Shown here: positions 44,956-53,356 of the stretch, one piece after another | How positions within the stretch are numbered: position 1 is the stretch's first letter | Layout: every line of letters begins with the position of its first letter | Source: Chitinophagales bacterium | GTDB taxonomy: Bacteria > Bacteroidota > Bacteroidia > Chitinophagales > JADIYW01 | Direction: 5' to 3' | Assembly: GCA_019694955.1 (NCBI GenBank) | Contig: JAIBAX010000001.1 | Coordinates: forward strand, 1-64,000 | DNA: 64,000 bases | Program-made: the position numbers and the translations under genes | The notes under the pieces: generated by a model | Database searches by the model: none | What the model was told of the DNA's origin: nothing | What the model saw: only the letters and a program-made list of their open reading frames with translations

Positions 44956-45002
44956 CTTTTGTCAATTAAACTGTTTGTCAAATATGGTTTAATTGACAAA
45001 AG
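44956..45002. terminator. Long hairpin downstream of the DUF4412 gene
   Basis: A perfect 16-base inverted repeat CTTTTGTCAATTAAAC / GTTTAATTGACAAAAG with a 15-base loop. It sits 38 bases past the stop of the DUF4412 gene (45041, minus strand). It lacks a clean T run on either strand, so it could be a terminator, an RNA-stability stem or part of an element. Confidence 0.5.
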
Positions 45003-45040
45003 CAGCTTGAGAAGCTATGTTGCTAACAAGAAGTTTTAGT

Positions 45041-45847
45041 TTATTGCCCAAAGAAATTCATATTAGAGAGGTCTTGTATTTGGTATCCTTCTGTGCTAAA
45101 AACCTTTTCTTCCGGCGTATTAAGGTTGATATTTTTAATTTTTATAGTAGTGATTTCTCCAGAAGTTTTATTGGTGCTGGTACTCTCAATCATGAATCCT
45201 TGAACTTTTGAAATTTGGTTGCTGATTTCTTGATTTTTTCCTTTGTTTTGAATGGAAACAAGATTCATGATGCCGCCCATGTTTCCTTTGATATCATTCG
45301 TTACCCAAGAAACGGTCGTCGTCTTTTCGTCTTCATAGATATATTTTTTACATAAATATCCATCTATTACCTGCGTTTCATTGGTTTCGGTAAAAGTGTA
45401 TTTCGTTGGCGTACTTTTGCCTTTATTTTGAACAGTTTCTGCATTGGTGACAATAATTTTTGGCATTTTCATCTTCATGCCCGTTTTTTGATTTTTTTTC
45501 TTGTCAAACATTAATGTAGTCATCGTCCCATCAGTATGATTAAATATAATAGTTGTTTCAGATTCTTTTGGATCGCTGAAGGAAGGTTTTAGAAGCGTTT
45601 TTTCCTCAGAAGAAATGATACTGATTTTTTCTACCGATGTATTTTTAGAGGATTCCATTTGCAAATCAAAACTGCCAACAAAAGAATTGGGTTGCAAATC
45701 GCTCGGCTTAGAAGTTGTGATTTCAATTTTATTGCCATTCTCTTCCGATATGATAACTTTTTGTTTGTCACTTTCAATATTGACATTTTGAGCGTATCCG
45801 TTTTGAAATAACGCCATTGCTAATGTAAGAAAAGCTAATTTTTTCAT
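45041..45847 (-). CDS. DUF4412 family secreted protein
   Basis: 268 residues, signal peptide to ~20 (FQNGYAQ). The mature part is rich in beta strands, Lys and Met (MKMKMPKIIV), with a conserved late block NETQVIDGYLCKKYIYEDEKTTTVSWVTNDI that fits DUF4412, found in many Bacteroidota. Function unknown; probably periplasmic. Alone, with its stop just before a long hairpin. Confidence 0.78.
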   Translation of the reverse strand: MKKLAFLTLAMALFQNGYAQNVNIESDKQKVIISEENGNKIEITTSKPSDLQPNSFVGSFDLQMESSKNTSVEKISIISSEEKTLLKPSFSDPKESETTIIFNHTDGTMTTLMFDKKKNQKTGMKMKMPKIIVTNAETVQNKGKSTPTKYTFTETNETQVIDGYLCKKYIYEDEKTTTVSWVTNDIKGNMGGIMNLVSIQNKGKNQEISNQISKVQGFMIESTSTNKTSGEITTIKIKNINLNTPEEKVFSTEGYQIQDLSNMNFFGQ

Positions 45848-45896
45848 ATCAAATCGTTTGTATTTGTATTAATCAATCAGTAAAAATAATCAAAAA

Positions 45897-46718
45897 TCAA
45901 TCATTGGTGAAATTTATGTCTCTAGATTTGATTAAGGTTACGCCAAGAATCAATAAGTCAAAATTCTGAATCCGCATAATCATAAAGGTTAATAACAAAA
46001 ATACACCCAGCAATAGCAATAATATTCTATCGTATTTTTTAGTAAAAAAGCCAACAATAAAACTGAGTTGCGTAATAAAAAGTACTAAAAAGAGTATGTA
46101 GGCAAGCCAATTATGATGAATCAAGAATTCCGAAAAGCCGAATATTAAACTCTTTGGTTCTAAAATCCTTAAGTCTAAATGTTGAAGAAATAAGATGTCT
46201 GAAAAGTGGTGAATATTGAATAAGGCGCCATTAAAAAGCTTAAAAAGAGCAGCTGATGCCATTACAAAAAGCAAGTAATACCGAACAGCATTCCATACAT
46301 AATCAAAACGTTGTATGGGTACGCAAAAGGGTAAAACAATAAAACATAAGGCCGCCGCAGTTTTGGTATGATTTGCTGTAAATGACTGTTGCGTTATAAT
46401 ATAAATGAACAAAACTATGACTAATAATATGGATGGAATTCTCTTTTTATAGATAACCATACAGGCAATGGTGAGCGTAAAAAGATAAATATCAATAAAT
46501 ATTTTCAAAGGCTCACTGCGCATAATGGTTTGTGGAATCTTCAAAGCATGCATTATCCAAAAGGTGTTGTCAATTCCCGGACTTATAAAAGCAGGTGCTC
46601 CGAGTTGGCTCAATAAATTGTTTCCCCACCACCTTGAAATCAACATCAACAGCAAAGAACCAAATGCCCAAAACCCCAAGAACCTAATCTCCCTATATTT
46701 TAATTCCTTATTTTCCAT
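45897..46718 (-). CDS. HTTM-like multi-pass membrane protein
   Basis: 273 residues with ~7 membrane helices. Layout and the RYYLLFVMASAALFKLFNGALFN block resemble HTTM (vitamin K-dependent carboxylase-like) domain proteins, but residues that would prove this are not clear, so the name is tentative. It overlaps the upstream gene by 11 bases; together with the two genes before it, it forms a four-gene run (45897-48491). Confidence 0.6.
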   Translation of the reverse strand: MENKELKYREIRFLGFWAFGSLLLMLISRWWGNNLLSQLGAPAFISPGIDNTFWIMHALKIPQTIMRSEPLKIFIDIYLFTLTIACMVIYKKRIPSILLVIVLFIYIITQQSFTANHTKTAAALCFIVLPFCVPIQRFDYVWNAVRYYLLFVMASAALFKLFNGALFNIHHFSDILFLQHLDLRILEPKSLIFGFSEFLIHHNWLAYILFLVLFITQLSFIVGFFTKKYDRILLLLLGVFLLLTFMIMRIQNFDLLILGVTLIKSRDINFTND

Positions 46719-47262
46719 TGTTTTCCAGTCTGAATAGCGATACTTGATTAATAGGTTTTAATTCGTAATTATCCACTTTGTAATATGCGTCTATAAATTC
46801 TATAGAATTGGACTTTGCCTCTGCACCTGTAATGTTGTCGATATAGTTGAAAATCCAAGAAGGGTATTTGTTGTACTGTGCAGAAGAGTTCGTAAGTGTA
46901 TTGTTCAGATAGACACCTAAAGAACTGGATGTTGAAAATCTGCCTCTAATTACCCTAGCCCAGTTATCTTCTTTTCTAAGTCGATAATCGCGATAAAGGT
47001 CAAAGGTGCCTAATACAGTTTGTTCTGACCAGTGTGGCAGCCTAGTGTAATCAAACTCCTGATCATCTAACATAATCATATTAAAATGTATAGTGTCCGG
47101 AATCGTTTCATGTCTGGAGTACATATCGTATATGAAAAATGGGAAATTCTGAACGCGTTTTATCATGAAAAACGCCTGTAATATGATAAAGACGACACAA
47201 ACCCAAAAGAAAACCTTGTACTCTCGGAAAAGCTTGACTAAAAATAGATTTTCTTTGTTCAT
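46708..47262 (-). CDS. Hypothetical protein with one N-terminal membrane helix
   Basis: 184 residues, hydrophobic segment ~17-35, then a soluble domain with many aromatic residues (MYSRHETIPDTIHFNMIMLDDQEFDYTRLPHW). No family recognised. It overlaps both neighbours (4 bases with DUF456, 11 bases with the HTTM-like gene). The combination of an HTTM-like membrane protein with a small membrane-anchored partner suggests a complex; this is inference. Confidence 0.6.
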   Translation of the reverse strand: MNKENLFLVKLFREYKVFFWVCVVFIILQAFFMIKRVQNFPFFIYDMYSRHETIPDTIHFNMIMLDDQEFDYTRLPHWSEQTVLGTFDLYRDYRLRKEDNWARVIRGRFSTSSSLGVYLNNTLTNSSAQYNKYPSWIFNYIDNITGAEAKSNSIEFIDAYYKVDNYELKPINQVSLFRLENNGK

Positions 47263-47768
47263 ACATTAAAAAACACCAGTTTAAAAAAATATATTCCTAT
47301 TAATAAGGTCACACCTATCTTAATACCCATGCCCATCAAAAAACCAATAAAAGAACCAATTCCACTATTAATGGCTTTGTTGATATCATTCCCTGCAATC
47401 ATTTCCCCAATAACAGCGCCTAAAAATGGTCCCAATAGTAAGGCTGTAAAAGGGCCTACAAAAGGTATCCAACCAGTAAAAAATACCGCAATAATCAAGC
47501 CAATAAAACTACCTCTAACGCCAGCCTTTGTTCCGCCAAATTTTTTTGTACCCCAAACAGCAGCTAAATTATCTAAATAGGTGGAAGCAACAGCTAGTAC
47601 GCCTATCAATATTAAAATCCATACAGGAATATCTTTCTTATCTGTTCCAAACTGATATATTAAGAGACTGAAAAAAGCAATCGGTGGACCGGGTAGGGGT
47701 GGTATTACAGCAAATATTAATCCTATAACGATTAAAATAATGCCTATTGTAGCTATTGCAATTTCCAT
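47259..47768 (-). CDS. DUF456 family membrane protein
   Basis: 169 residues, Gly-rich, with about five membrane segments. The start IIGIILIVIGLIFAVIPPLPGPPIAFF-type pattern, LDNLAAVWGTKKFGGTKAGVRGS, GPFLGAVIGEM and a C-terminal Gly-rich helix are typical of DUF456. Function unknown. It overlaps the 184-residue gene by four bases and follows the DUF4230 gene by three. Confidence 0.9.
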   Translation of the reverse strand: MEIAIATIGIILIVIGLIFAVIPPLPGPPIAFFSLLIYQFGTDKKDIPVWILILIGVLAVASTYLDNLAAVWGTKKFGGTKAGVRGSFIGLIIAVFFTGWIPFVGPFTALLLGPFLGAVIGEMIAGNDINKAINSGIGSFIGFLMGMGIKIGVTLLIGIYFFKLVFFNV

Positions 47769-47771
47769 AAT

Positions 47772-48491
47772 TTAATTTTTCTGGAGTGGTTGTATGGGTT
47801 TGTTGTAGGTAAGCTTCCAGCCCTTCTTTTCTGTGTAGGCATCTAAAATTTCGAGTATTTGATTTCCTTCTTGCTTTGCTTGCTCCCTTAAATGGGCTTC
47901 ATTTGCTTTCTGGATAAGGATATCCTTGGCTTTTTTATTCAATTTGTTGAGTTCGTCTTTAGAAAAGGTGTTGAAAATACCTTCAGAAATATCATAATAG
48001 GAAAGGTCACTTTCTACACTTAATATTTCAGGTTCCGGTAATTCCTTCAGCAGTATCGTATGATCTTCTTCATTGGTAGAGAGTTGTAGCTTTTTTAAAT
48101 CATAACCTACTAACACTTTGCCTTGTACCTTAATAATAGCTTTTTTTCTAAACCCCGGCAGATCTACATAGGCATAATCTTCATAATTCATGAGTTCAGA
48201 GAAATTCCCCTCTACTGTCACGAGTTTAAAGACTTTTTCCACTTCTTTTAAAATGACAGTACTGCTGACCGTTTCATGTGTCTGCTTTTTTAGGGCATTC
48301 GACAACGGTTGCAGAAGCGCAAAATGCAATAATATCGCTACTAAAACGACAATTAATATCTTATAAACAGTATCTTTCAATGTTGTACTACTTTCTATTC
48401 GAACATTTTCATGCAATATTAAGAAAAAAAAGGTATTTAAATTCCCTTCTATTAAAAATGATTTACCTTTGCGATATGAATGACAGACCAA
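47772..48491 (-). CDS. DUF4230 family protein, start uncertain
   Basis: Up to 239 residues. One N-terminal membrane helix (KILIVVLVAILLHFALLQPL), then a soluble domain (TVEGNFSELMNYEDYAYVDLPGFRKKAIIKVQGKVLVGYDL) that fits DUF4230. The only upstream ATG (48491) lies inside the surE coding region, and the ~30 residues before the helix look non-native. TTG starts at 48416 or 48380 would leave room for both promoters and are more likely. It is the first gene of the run 45897-48491. Confidence 0.75.
   Translation of the reverse strand: MVCHSYRKGKSFLIEGNLNTFFFLILHENVRIESSTTLKDTVYKILIVVLVAILLHFALLQPLSNALKKQTHETVSSTVILKEVEKVFKLVTVEGNFSELMNYEDYAYVDLPGFRKKAIIKVQGKVLVGYDLKKLQLSTNEEDHTILLKELPEPEILSVESDLSYYDISEGIFNTFSKDELNKLNKKAKDILIQKANEAHLREQAKQEGNQILEILDAYTEKKGWKLTYNKPIQPLQKN
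48464..48471 (+). promoter_or_regulatory. Bacteroidota -7 box TACCTTTG (surE)
   Basis: Exact TAnnTTTG only four bases before the surE ATG at 48476. If used, transcription would begin at or just inside the start codon, implying a leaderless mRNA; it may instead be a chance match. Confidence 0.4.
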
Positions 48492-49252
48492 TAATTTTAG
48501 TCACTAATGATGATGGAATTATTTCTCCCGGTATTCGTGCACTTGCCGAAGTTGCCAGTCAGTTCGGAGAAGTAGTTGTTGTAGCACCGGATAGTCCACA
48601 GTCGGGGATGGGACATGCCATTACCCTAGACAAGCCGTTAAGGGTAATAAAAGTAGATGCTATTGAAGGGGTGGATGCATGGCAGTGCAATGGTACTCCT
48701 GTAGATTGTGTGAAATTAGCCATCGATAAAATATTACATAGAAAGCCTGATTTATGCCTCAGTGGCATCAATCATGGCAGCAACTCTTCCATCAATATTA
48801 TTTACTCCGGCACCATGTCGGCAGCAATGGAAGCCGCCATAGATGGCATTCAGGCGGTCGGTTTCTCCTTGTTGGACTACCATTTTGACGCTGATTTCAC
48901 TGGAGCAAAAAAGTACGCTACACAAATCATCGAACAAATATTGAAACATCCTTTACCATCAGGAGCCTTGTTGAATGTAAATATCCCTAAATTGCCGGTA
49001 GAAGAAATCAAGGGCATCAAAATCGCTAGACAGGCGATTGCCAAGTGGGTAGAAGAGTTTGATGAACGCTTAGATCCAAGGGGAAATAGTTATTACTGGC
49101 TGACAGGAAAATTTGTTAACTTTGATCATGGAGAAGATACCGACGAATATGCACTTGCTAATGGATATGTTTCAGTAGTACCGGTACAGTTTGACCTTAC
49201 TAATCATCAGGTGATTAGACATATTAACGAAAATTGGGATTTGAATGGATAG
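48476..49252 (+). CDS. surE: 5'/3'-nucleotidase SurE
   Basis: 258 residues from ATG 48476 (MNDRPIILVTNDDG), the usual SurE start. Metal ligands: the Asp pair in TNDDGIISPGI, Ser in PDSPQSGMGHAIT and Asn in SGINHGSNSSINIIYSGT. It removes phosphate from nucleoside 5'- or 3'-monophosphates and short polyphosphate. It overlaps the next gene by eight bases, forming an operon with lpxB. Confidence 0.94.
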   Translation: MNDRPIILVTNDDGIISPGIRALAEVASQFGEVVVVAPDSPQSGMGHAITLDKPLRVIKVDAIEGVDAWQCNGTPVDCVKLAIDKILHRKPDLCLSGINHGSNSSINIIYSGTMSAAMEAAIDGIQAVGFSLLDYHFDADFTGAKKYATQIIEQILKHPLPSGALLNVNIPKLPVEEIKGIKIARQAIAKWVEEFDERLDPRGNSYYWLTGKFVNFDHGEDTDEYALANGYVSVVPVQFDLTNHQVIRHINENWDLNG

Positions 49253-49547
49253 AGATGCGTATTTCAAGCAAGCGTTATTAGGGTTGTTGGTTGGCTTATT
49301 GTTGCCACTGGTAGGATACCTTATTTATTATTTTATGTTGTTTAAAGTACGGATGACCTTGCCCGATTTCGTTACTTTCTCACTTTCATCTACTTATCTT
49401 CCTAAAATACTGGCGGTATGCCTCATGTTTGATATTCCGGTGTTTATGTTGATGTACCACTTCAAAAAAGATGCATTCCTAAAAGGAATGTTAAGTTCTT
49501 TGTATATTTATGCTGCCATTATTATTGGGGCTAAATTGTTGTCATGA
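49245..49547 (+). CDS. Small membrane protein between surE and lpxB
   Basis: 100 residues, three hydrophobic segments (about 9-31, 48-66 and 80-98). It overlaps surE by eight bases and lpxB by four (ATGA), so all three are translated as one unit. No known family. Bacteroidota often have a small membrane protein in this place; a link to lipid A synthesis is only suggested by position. Confidence 0.75.
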   Translation: MDRDAYFKQALLGLLVGLLLPLVGYLIYYFMLFKVRMTLPDFVTFSLSSTYLPKILAVCLMFDIPVFMLMYHFKKDAFLKGMLSSLYIYAAIIIGAKLLS

Positions 49548-50644
49548 GGTATTTTGTGTTATCTGGAGAGATTTCTGGAGATATTCATGCGGCTCGCTTG
49601 GTTCAGGCGTTGAAGCATCATGACACATCCGCAACATTTTATGGTTGGGGTGGTGATGAAATGGAGCAGGCTGGTGTTTCAGTATCTGTGCGCCTCGAGA
49701 AGCTAGCTTTCATGGGTTTTTGGGAAGTGTTGAAGAATATTTTTACCATATTGAATTTGTTCAAACAGGCAAAAAAATCTATTCAACAACTAAAACCGGA
49801 TGCCGTTATCTTAGTGGATTATCCCGGATTTAACTTGCGGATGGCAAAATGGGCAAAGAAAAATGGCTATACAGTTATTTACTATATATCGCCGCAAATA
49901 TGGGCATGGAAAACTTCGCGGGTGAAAATTATCAGAGATTATGTTGATAGCATGTTTTGTATCTTTCCGTTTGAGCAAGATTTCTATCGGCAACATGGGG
50001 TATCGGTGACATATATCGGTCATCCTTTGGCGGAAACACTGAAGGATAAAGCCGAAAGGAGGTCGGTTAGCACCAGTGAGCGCACAACAATTGCCCTCCT
50101 TCCGGGGAGTAGAAAACAAGAAATCATGCGGGGATTGCCGATTATGTTGGCATTTGCCGAGAAATTTCCGGAACATACTTTTGTCGTATCAGGGTTGAAA
50201 ATTTTTGGGGAAGCGTTTTACAGGAAAATGTGGCGCTCCAATAATGTAGAACTCCGCATGAATGATTCCGCCTCTATACTTGAACAGGCAGCGTTTGCTG
50301 TGGTAACGAGTGGCACGGCTACACTTGAGACAGCATTGATTGGTGTGCCACAAGTAGTCGTTTATAAAGCGAATCCCATTTCTTTTATGCTGGCAAGGTG
50401 GCTGATAAAAGTACCTTATATTTCTATTGTTAACCTCATATATGGCAAGCAAGTGGTAGAAGAACTGATTCAAGGTGCTTTTAATGTTGATAGGTTGTCG
50501 GCAACATTTCGTGCTTTTCTGGCAGAGGAAAAGCATGTTGACCCGTACCCGCATTTCTTTGAACGCTTGTATTTAGAAGATTCTACGAAAAAAGCAGCTA
50601 GCGAGATAATAAATTTACTTTTGCAGAAGAAAAAAAGCAAATAA
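49544..50644 (+). CDS. lpxB: Lipid-A-disaccharide synthase LpxB
   Basis: 366 residues, GT19. N-terminal VLSGEISGDIHAARLVQAL and FYGWGGDEMEQAGV, then GFWEVLKNI, VDYPGFNLRMA, YYISPQIWAWK, LLPGSRKQEI and TSGTATLETALIGVPQVVVYK. It joins UDP-2,3-diacylglucosamine with lipid X to make the lipid A disaccharide at the inner membrane. Overlaps the small membrane protein gene. Confidence 0.95.
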   Translation: MRYFVLSGEISGDIHAARLVQALKHHDTSATFYGWGGDEMEQAGVSVSVRLEKLAFMGFWEVLKNIFTILNLFKQAKKSIQQLKPDAVILVDYPGFNLRMAKWAKKNGYTVIYYISPQIWAWKTSRVKIIRDYVDSMFCIFPFEQDFYRQHGVSVTYIGHPLAETLKDKAERRSVSTSERTTIALLPGSRKQEIMRGLPIMLAFAEKFPEHTFVVSGLKIFGEAFYRKMWRSNNVELRMNDSASILEQAAFAVVTSGTATLETALIGVPQVVVYKANPISFMLARWLIKVPYISIVNLIYGKQVVEELIQGAFNVDRLSATFRAFLAEEKHVDPYPHFFERLYLEDSTKKAASEIINLLLQKKKSK

Positions 50645-50648
50645 AAAC

Positions 50649-50656
50649 TATATTTG
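50649..50656 (+). promoter_or_regulatory. Bacteroidota -7 box TATATTTG (tRNA)
   Basis: Exact TAnnTTTG directly after the lpxB stop and 40 bases before the tRNA gene. A TTTG lies 25 bases further upstream, longer than usual. Confidence 0.45.
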
Positions 50657-50696
50657 CACCGCTTTCAGCATATTGAACAGCGTTCTTATTTTTAAT

Positions 50697-50770
50697 GGGG
50701 GTTTAGCTCAGTTGGCTAGAGCGTTAGACTGGCAGTCTAAAGGTCAGGGGTTCGACTCCCCTAACCTCCA
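50697..50770 (+). tRNA. tRNA-Ala (anticodon GGC)
   Basis: 74 bases folding as a full cloverleaf: acceptor GGGGGTT/AACCTCC with the G3:U70 pair that identifies alanine tRNAs, D arm GCTC/GAGC, anticodon loop CTGGCAG with GGC at 34-36, T arm AGGGG/CCCCT and discriminator A. The CCA end is not encoded. A T8 run follows at once and may end transcription. Confidence 0.97.
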
Positions 50771-50790
50771 CTTTTTTTTCTCGCAATGCT

Positions 50791-51192
50791 TTAAGGTTCT
50801 CCTAAATATATTATTATAAAAATTGTTGTTAAATACAGCCAAAGTATAGAGAATAGGATATGAACAGCTGTCTCAAATTTCTTTCCTCTCCACAACGCTG
50901 AAGAATAGCCGAAAAACTGTATCAATAGCCGACATCCCCAGAAAATGGATAACCCCAATGAAATTTTCCTTCCTAGGTTCGTCTCTAGGATTTCTTTGAA
51001 AGATGTGAGGCAGAGTATACCCATAAGTAATACAATTAACCCAATGAAGAAAGTATGTACATACATGATTTCTTTATTGATTAAGCTTAATTGCTCAAAT
51101 TCTTGCCTCCAATTAAAGTATTTTGGAAATATAGTATGTATTAATGCTAATGTAATAAGTACGATTCCAATAATTTTAAGCTGTATTTCCAT
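50791..51192 (-). CDS. Hypothetical four-helix membrane protein
   Basis: 133 residues, four hydrophobic segments (about 5-22, 44-63, 76-94 and 108-128). The pattern resembles small DoxX-like or DUF-type membrane proteins, but nothing distinctive is seen. Last gene of a four-gene run with overlaps; its ATG lies 16 bases inside the methyltransferase gene. Convergent with the tRNA. Confidence 0.7.
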   Translation of the reverse strand: MEIQLKIIGIVLITLALIHTIFPKYFNWRQEFEQLSLINKEIMYVHTFFIGLIVLLMGILCLTSFKEILETNLGRKISLGLSIFWGCRLLIQFFGYSSALWRGKKFETAVHILFSILWLYLTTIFIIIYLGEP

Positions 51193-51964
51193 AAGTAGGC
51201 TGTAAGATAAAAAGAGAAATTAATGGGTTGATTTTTTCAACACGATATATGCTGAGGTTGGCTTTGCAAAACGTGTTTTTCCATGTTCTAGAAGAAAGAA
51301 AGTGCAAAAAACCAATATTATACGCAATGAAGTTGTTAAAATCCCTGAGATGTTCTAATACAAAAATGCTACCTTCCGGTTTTAATATCCGTTTAACTTC
51401 TTTAAAGAAAATAATTCTTTCGGCGTCATTTCTGATTTCATGTGCAGAAAAAATGATAAATACTTTGTCTATTGATCCGGAAGGGATGGGTATCGAGTTA
51501 GTGCGGATTCTCTTTGTTCCGGGATATGCAGGATATGCCTTCCTCGCAATTTTTATAGATAACTCTGTATGTAAGAGCGGGTCATAAAAATCTAATACTG
51601 CCAATGTGCTATTTGTGTATTTTTCGATAATAACCTCACTACTTTCATCAAAACCAGCATGAATATTTACGAGGTTTAAACGTTTATCTACATCTGTAAA
51701 CCAATCAAATTGATATAAGCCGGATAGATCATAGATGTATGTTGAAATCAATATGGATAGCATTGTTGCCAGAAAGGATCCAATGATGATATAAGAAACA
51801 ATTATTTTAAGGAGTTCAGGTAAAAAGGGTTTTACTAAAAAAAGTATTGCGATAAAGAGGAGAAAACTAATAAATGAGTATCGGTTAAAACTGATAATAT
51901 TCAATACCCCTTGAAATCGTTTTCTTGTCATAATACTTTTTCTTTTTTTCCTTTCTTCCACCAA
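51176..51964 (-). CDS. Membrane-anchored SAM-dependent methyltransferase-like protein
   Basis: 262 residues. Two hydrophobic segments at ~30-80, then a Rossmann-like methyltransferase domain: VNIHAGFDESSEVI (site of the usual ExGxGxG, poorly conserved), LAVLDFYDP, IPIPSGSIDKVFIIFSAHEI (the motif near the DPP/ALNL-type position) and VKRILKPEGSIFVLEHLRD. Weak motif I means the cofactor site may be altered. It overlaps the DUF2071 gene by 37 bases. Confidence 0.75.
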   Translation of the reverse strand: MVEERKKRKSIMTRKRFQGVLNIISFNRYSFISFLLFIAILFLVKPFLPELLKIIVSYIIIGSFLATMLSILISTYIYDLSGLYQFDWFTDVDKRLNLVNIHAGFDESSEVIIEKYTNSTLAVLDFYDPLLHTELSIKIARKAYPAYPGTKRIRTNSIPIPSGSIDKVFIIFSAHEIRNDAERIIFFKEVKRILKPEGSIFVLEHLRDFNNFIAYNIGFLHFLSSRTWKNTFCKANLSIYRVEKINPLISLFILQPTYGNTA

Positions 51965-52665
51965 TAGGGTATCTGGTTTATGATGAAGGCATTCGCTAAA
52001 ATAGGCTGCTTCAATTTTATCTCATCGAGAAGATTAAAATGATATTCCAACACCTCTACAGGTTTTGGCAACCAATGTTCCCTAACGCCTTCAATGATGA
52101 GGATTTCCTTTTTCTTTGAATCGTAAGAAAAGGTGAATGGTAAGGGGCCTGAAAATTTCCTCGCCTCTTTTAAATCTTTAAATGGAGAGTTATTGGGGAG
52201 TAAATAATTTTCGGAACTGAGATTGATTTTAAAAGAGAAGTTAGATTTCTTTGAAAAGAATTTTATGCTATCATTTTCAGAGATTTCGTTAATATCTGTA
52301 GTAGTGTATTTATAGTGTGTGAAGATATTGCCAAGTATTTCCATCTTTTTTTTATCCGTTTCAGATTTGATAATGTAAAGTCCACGCAACCTTTTTCCTT
52401 TATTATTTGTGTAGCGGACAAAAATTCTATAACCGATTAGAAAGAAATCATTTCCAAATATTGTGGGGAACCCTTTCGGTCGTAAACCTTTTGTTTTTAC
52501 CAATGCTACTGCCATGAATGCCCATTTGTCATTAAAAGTATCTAAGGTTAAACAATCTGGAAGAAATGAAGCTAATTGCTCTTTTTCTACAGCAAAAGTT
52601 AAAACAACAGAATAGTCAAAAAAAGCCTCCACATCAAATGGATGATTTTTTAAAGTAGTTGTCAT
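51928..52665 (-). CDS. DUF2071 family protein
   Basis: 245 residues, no signal peptide. The early FFDYSVVLTFAVEKEQLASFLPDCLTLDTFNDKWAFMAVALVKTKGLRP block and the later FIGYRIFVRYTN are typical of DUF2071 (YqjF-like, acetoacetate decarboxylase-like fold). Function unknown. Overlaps its neighbours by 37 and 4 bases in an operon with a DoxX-like gene upstream and the methyltransferase-like gene downstream. Confidence 0.82.
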   Translation of the reverse strand: MTTTLKNHPFDVEAFFDYSVVLTFAVEKEQLASFLPDCLTLDTFNDKWAFMAVALVKTKGLRPKGFPTIFGNDFFLIGYRIFVRYTNNKGKRLRGLYIIKSETDKKKMEILGNIFTHYKYTTTDINEISENDSIKFFSKKSNFSFKINLSSENYLLPNNSPFKDLKEARKFSGPLPFTFSYDSKKKEILIIEGVREHWLPKPVEVLEYHFNLLDEIKLKQPILANAFIINQIPYWWKKGKKEKVL

Positions 52666-53051
52666 CTGGTGTATTTGGATTTTGATGGTAAAATAAAGGT
52701 ACTATAATAGATAAGTAAAATGAATAGGCAGGCAAAAAGCAGATTAAATCTTCCCCATAGCAATAAATCCGGTGTTAGAAGGAACTCCAATATATTCATT
52801 ACACCTACAATTATCATTTGTAAAATTGCATTTAGTTTGCGTTTAAAATGACTCATTACCCAAAATGCCATTATTATTTCTGCAATGCCTATTAGTAAGG
52901 TTGTTTCAGTTGCATACTTTTCTCCTAAAATTCTGCTGACAATAGCCTCATGTCTCGGTACAAGATGTAAGACTTTACAAAATAGTCCATTAGCCAACCA
53001 GACAACTGCTATGAAATATGTAATGATTTTTTGAGTGGAAGGAGGCATCAT
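52662..53051 (-). CDS. DoxX-like membrane protein
   Basis: 129 residues, four membrane segments. KIITYFIAVVWLANGLFCKVLHLVPRHEAIVSRILG and the IGIAEIIMAFWVMSHFKRKLNAILQM stretch match the DoxX-like family. First gene of the four-gene cluster 50791-53051. DoxX-like proteins relate to quinone-linked redox enzymes, but the role here is unknown. Confidence 0.82.
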   Translation of the reverse strand: MMPPSTQKIITYFIAVVWLANGLFCKVLHLVPRHEAIVSRILGEKYATETTLLIGIAEIIMAFWVMSHFKRKLNAILQMIIVGVMNILEFLLTPDLLLWGRFNLLFACLFILLIYYSTFILPSKSKYTR

Positions 53052-53356
53052 GGTTGAAATTTGACAAATTTTATATTTTAAGTATTTAATTCATATTTTT
53101 AGTAATCAAATGTAGTTATTTTGTTTTTATCCCATAAAGATATTTATGTTTAAAACGGTTCTATTTTTTTAGTTGATGCTTTTGTATTACAATATTTATG
53201 ACCAATGTTTTATAGCAACTATTTTTTTGCCTAATAGTGTCTGGTCATGTTTAGTTTAGTAAGCATATTCTTTGTATGTTGTATATGATTTGATATTATT
53301 CGTCATAATAGGTGAAGCCTATTTGGCAAACGCACTCCAAAAACAAGGAGTTAAAA
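53052..53356. other. AT-rich gene-free stretch beside the restriction-modification genes
   Basis: 305 bases, very AT-rich, between the DoxX-like start and the restriction endonuclease stop (both minus strand). No tRNA, direct repeat or integrase site was seen. It presumably contains the promoter of the DoxX cluster, but no exact TAnnTTTG box was found. Confidence 0.5.

Larger units (their letters stand above)
44714..45040. other. Gene-free stretch between two minus-strand genes
   Basis: 327 bases. It contains the ceramidase -7 box (44736-44743), element copy C (44811-44906) and a long hairpin (44956-45002). Frames across it, such as one at 44790-44999, are made of element and hairpin sequence and are not believable genes. 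Confidence 0.6.

Noticed and set aside
44790-44999. Open frame on the minus strand in the ceramidase-DUF4412 gap
   Set aside because: Made of element copy C and the long hairpin; no signal, domain or neighbour supports it.
53052-53356. Integration scar beside the restriction-modification genes
   Set aside because: No tRNA, direct repeat, integrase or transposase fragment could be seen.
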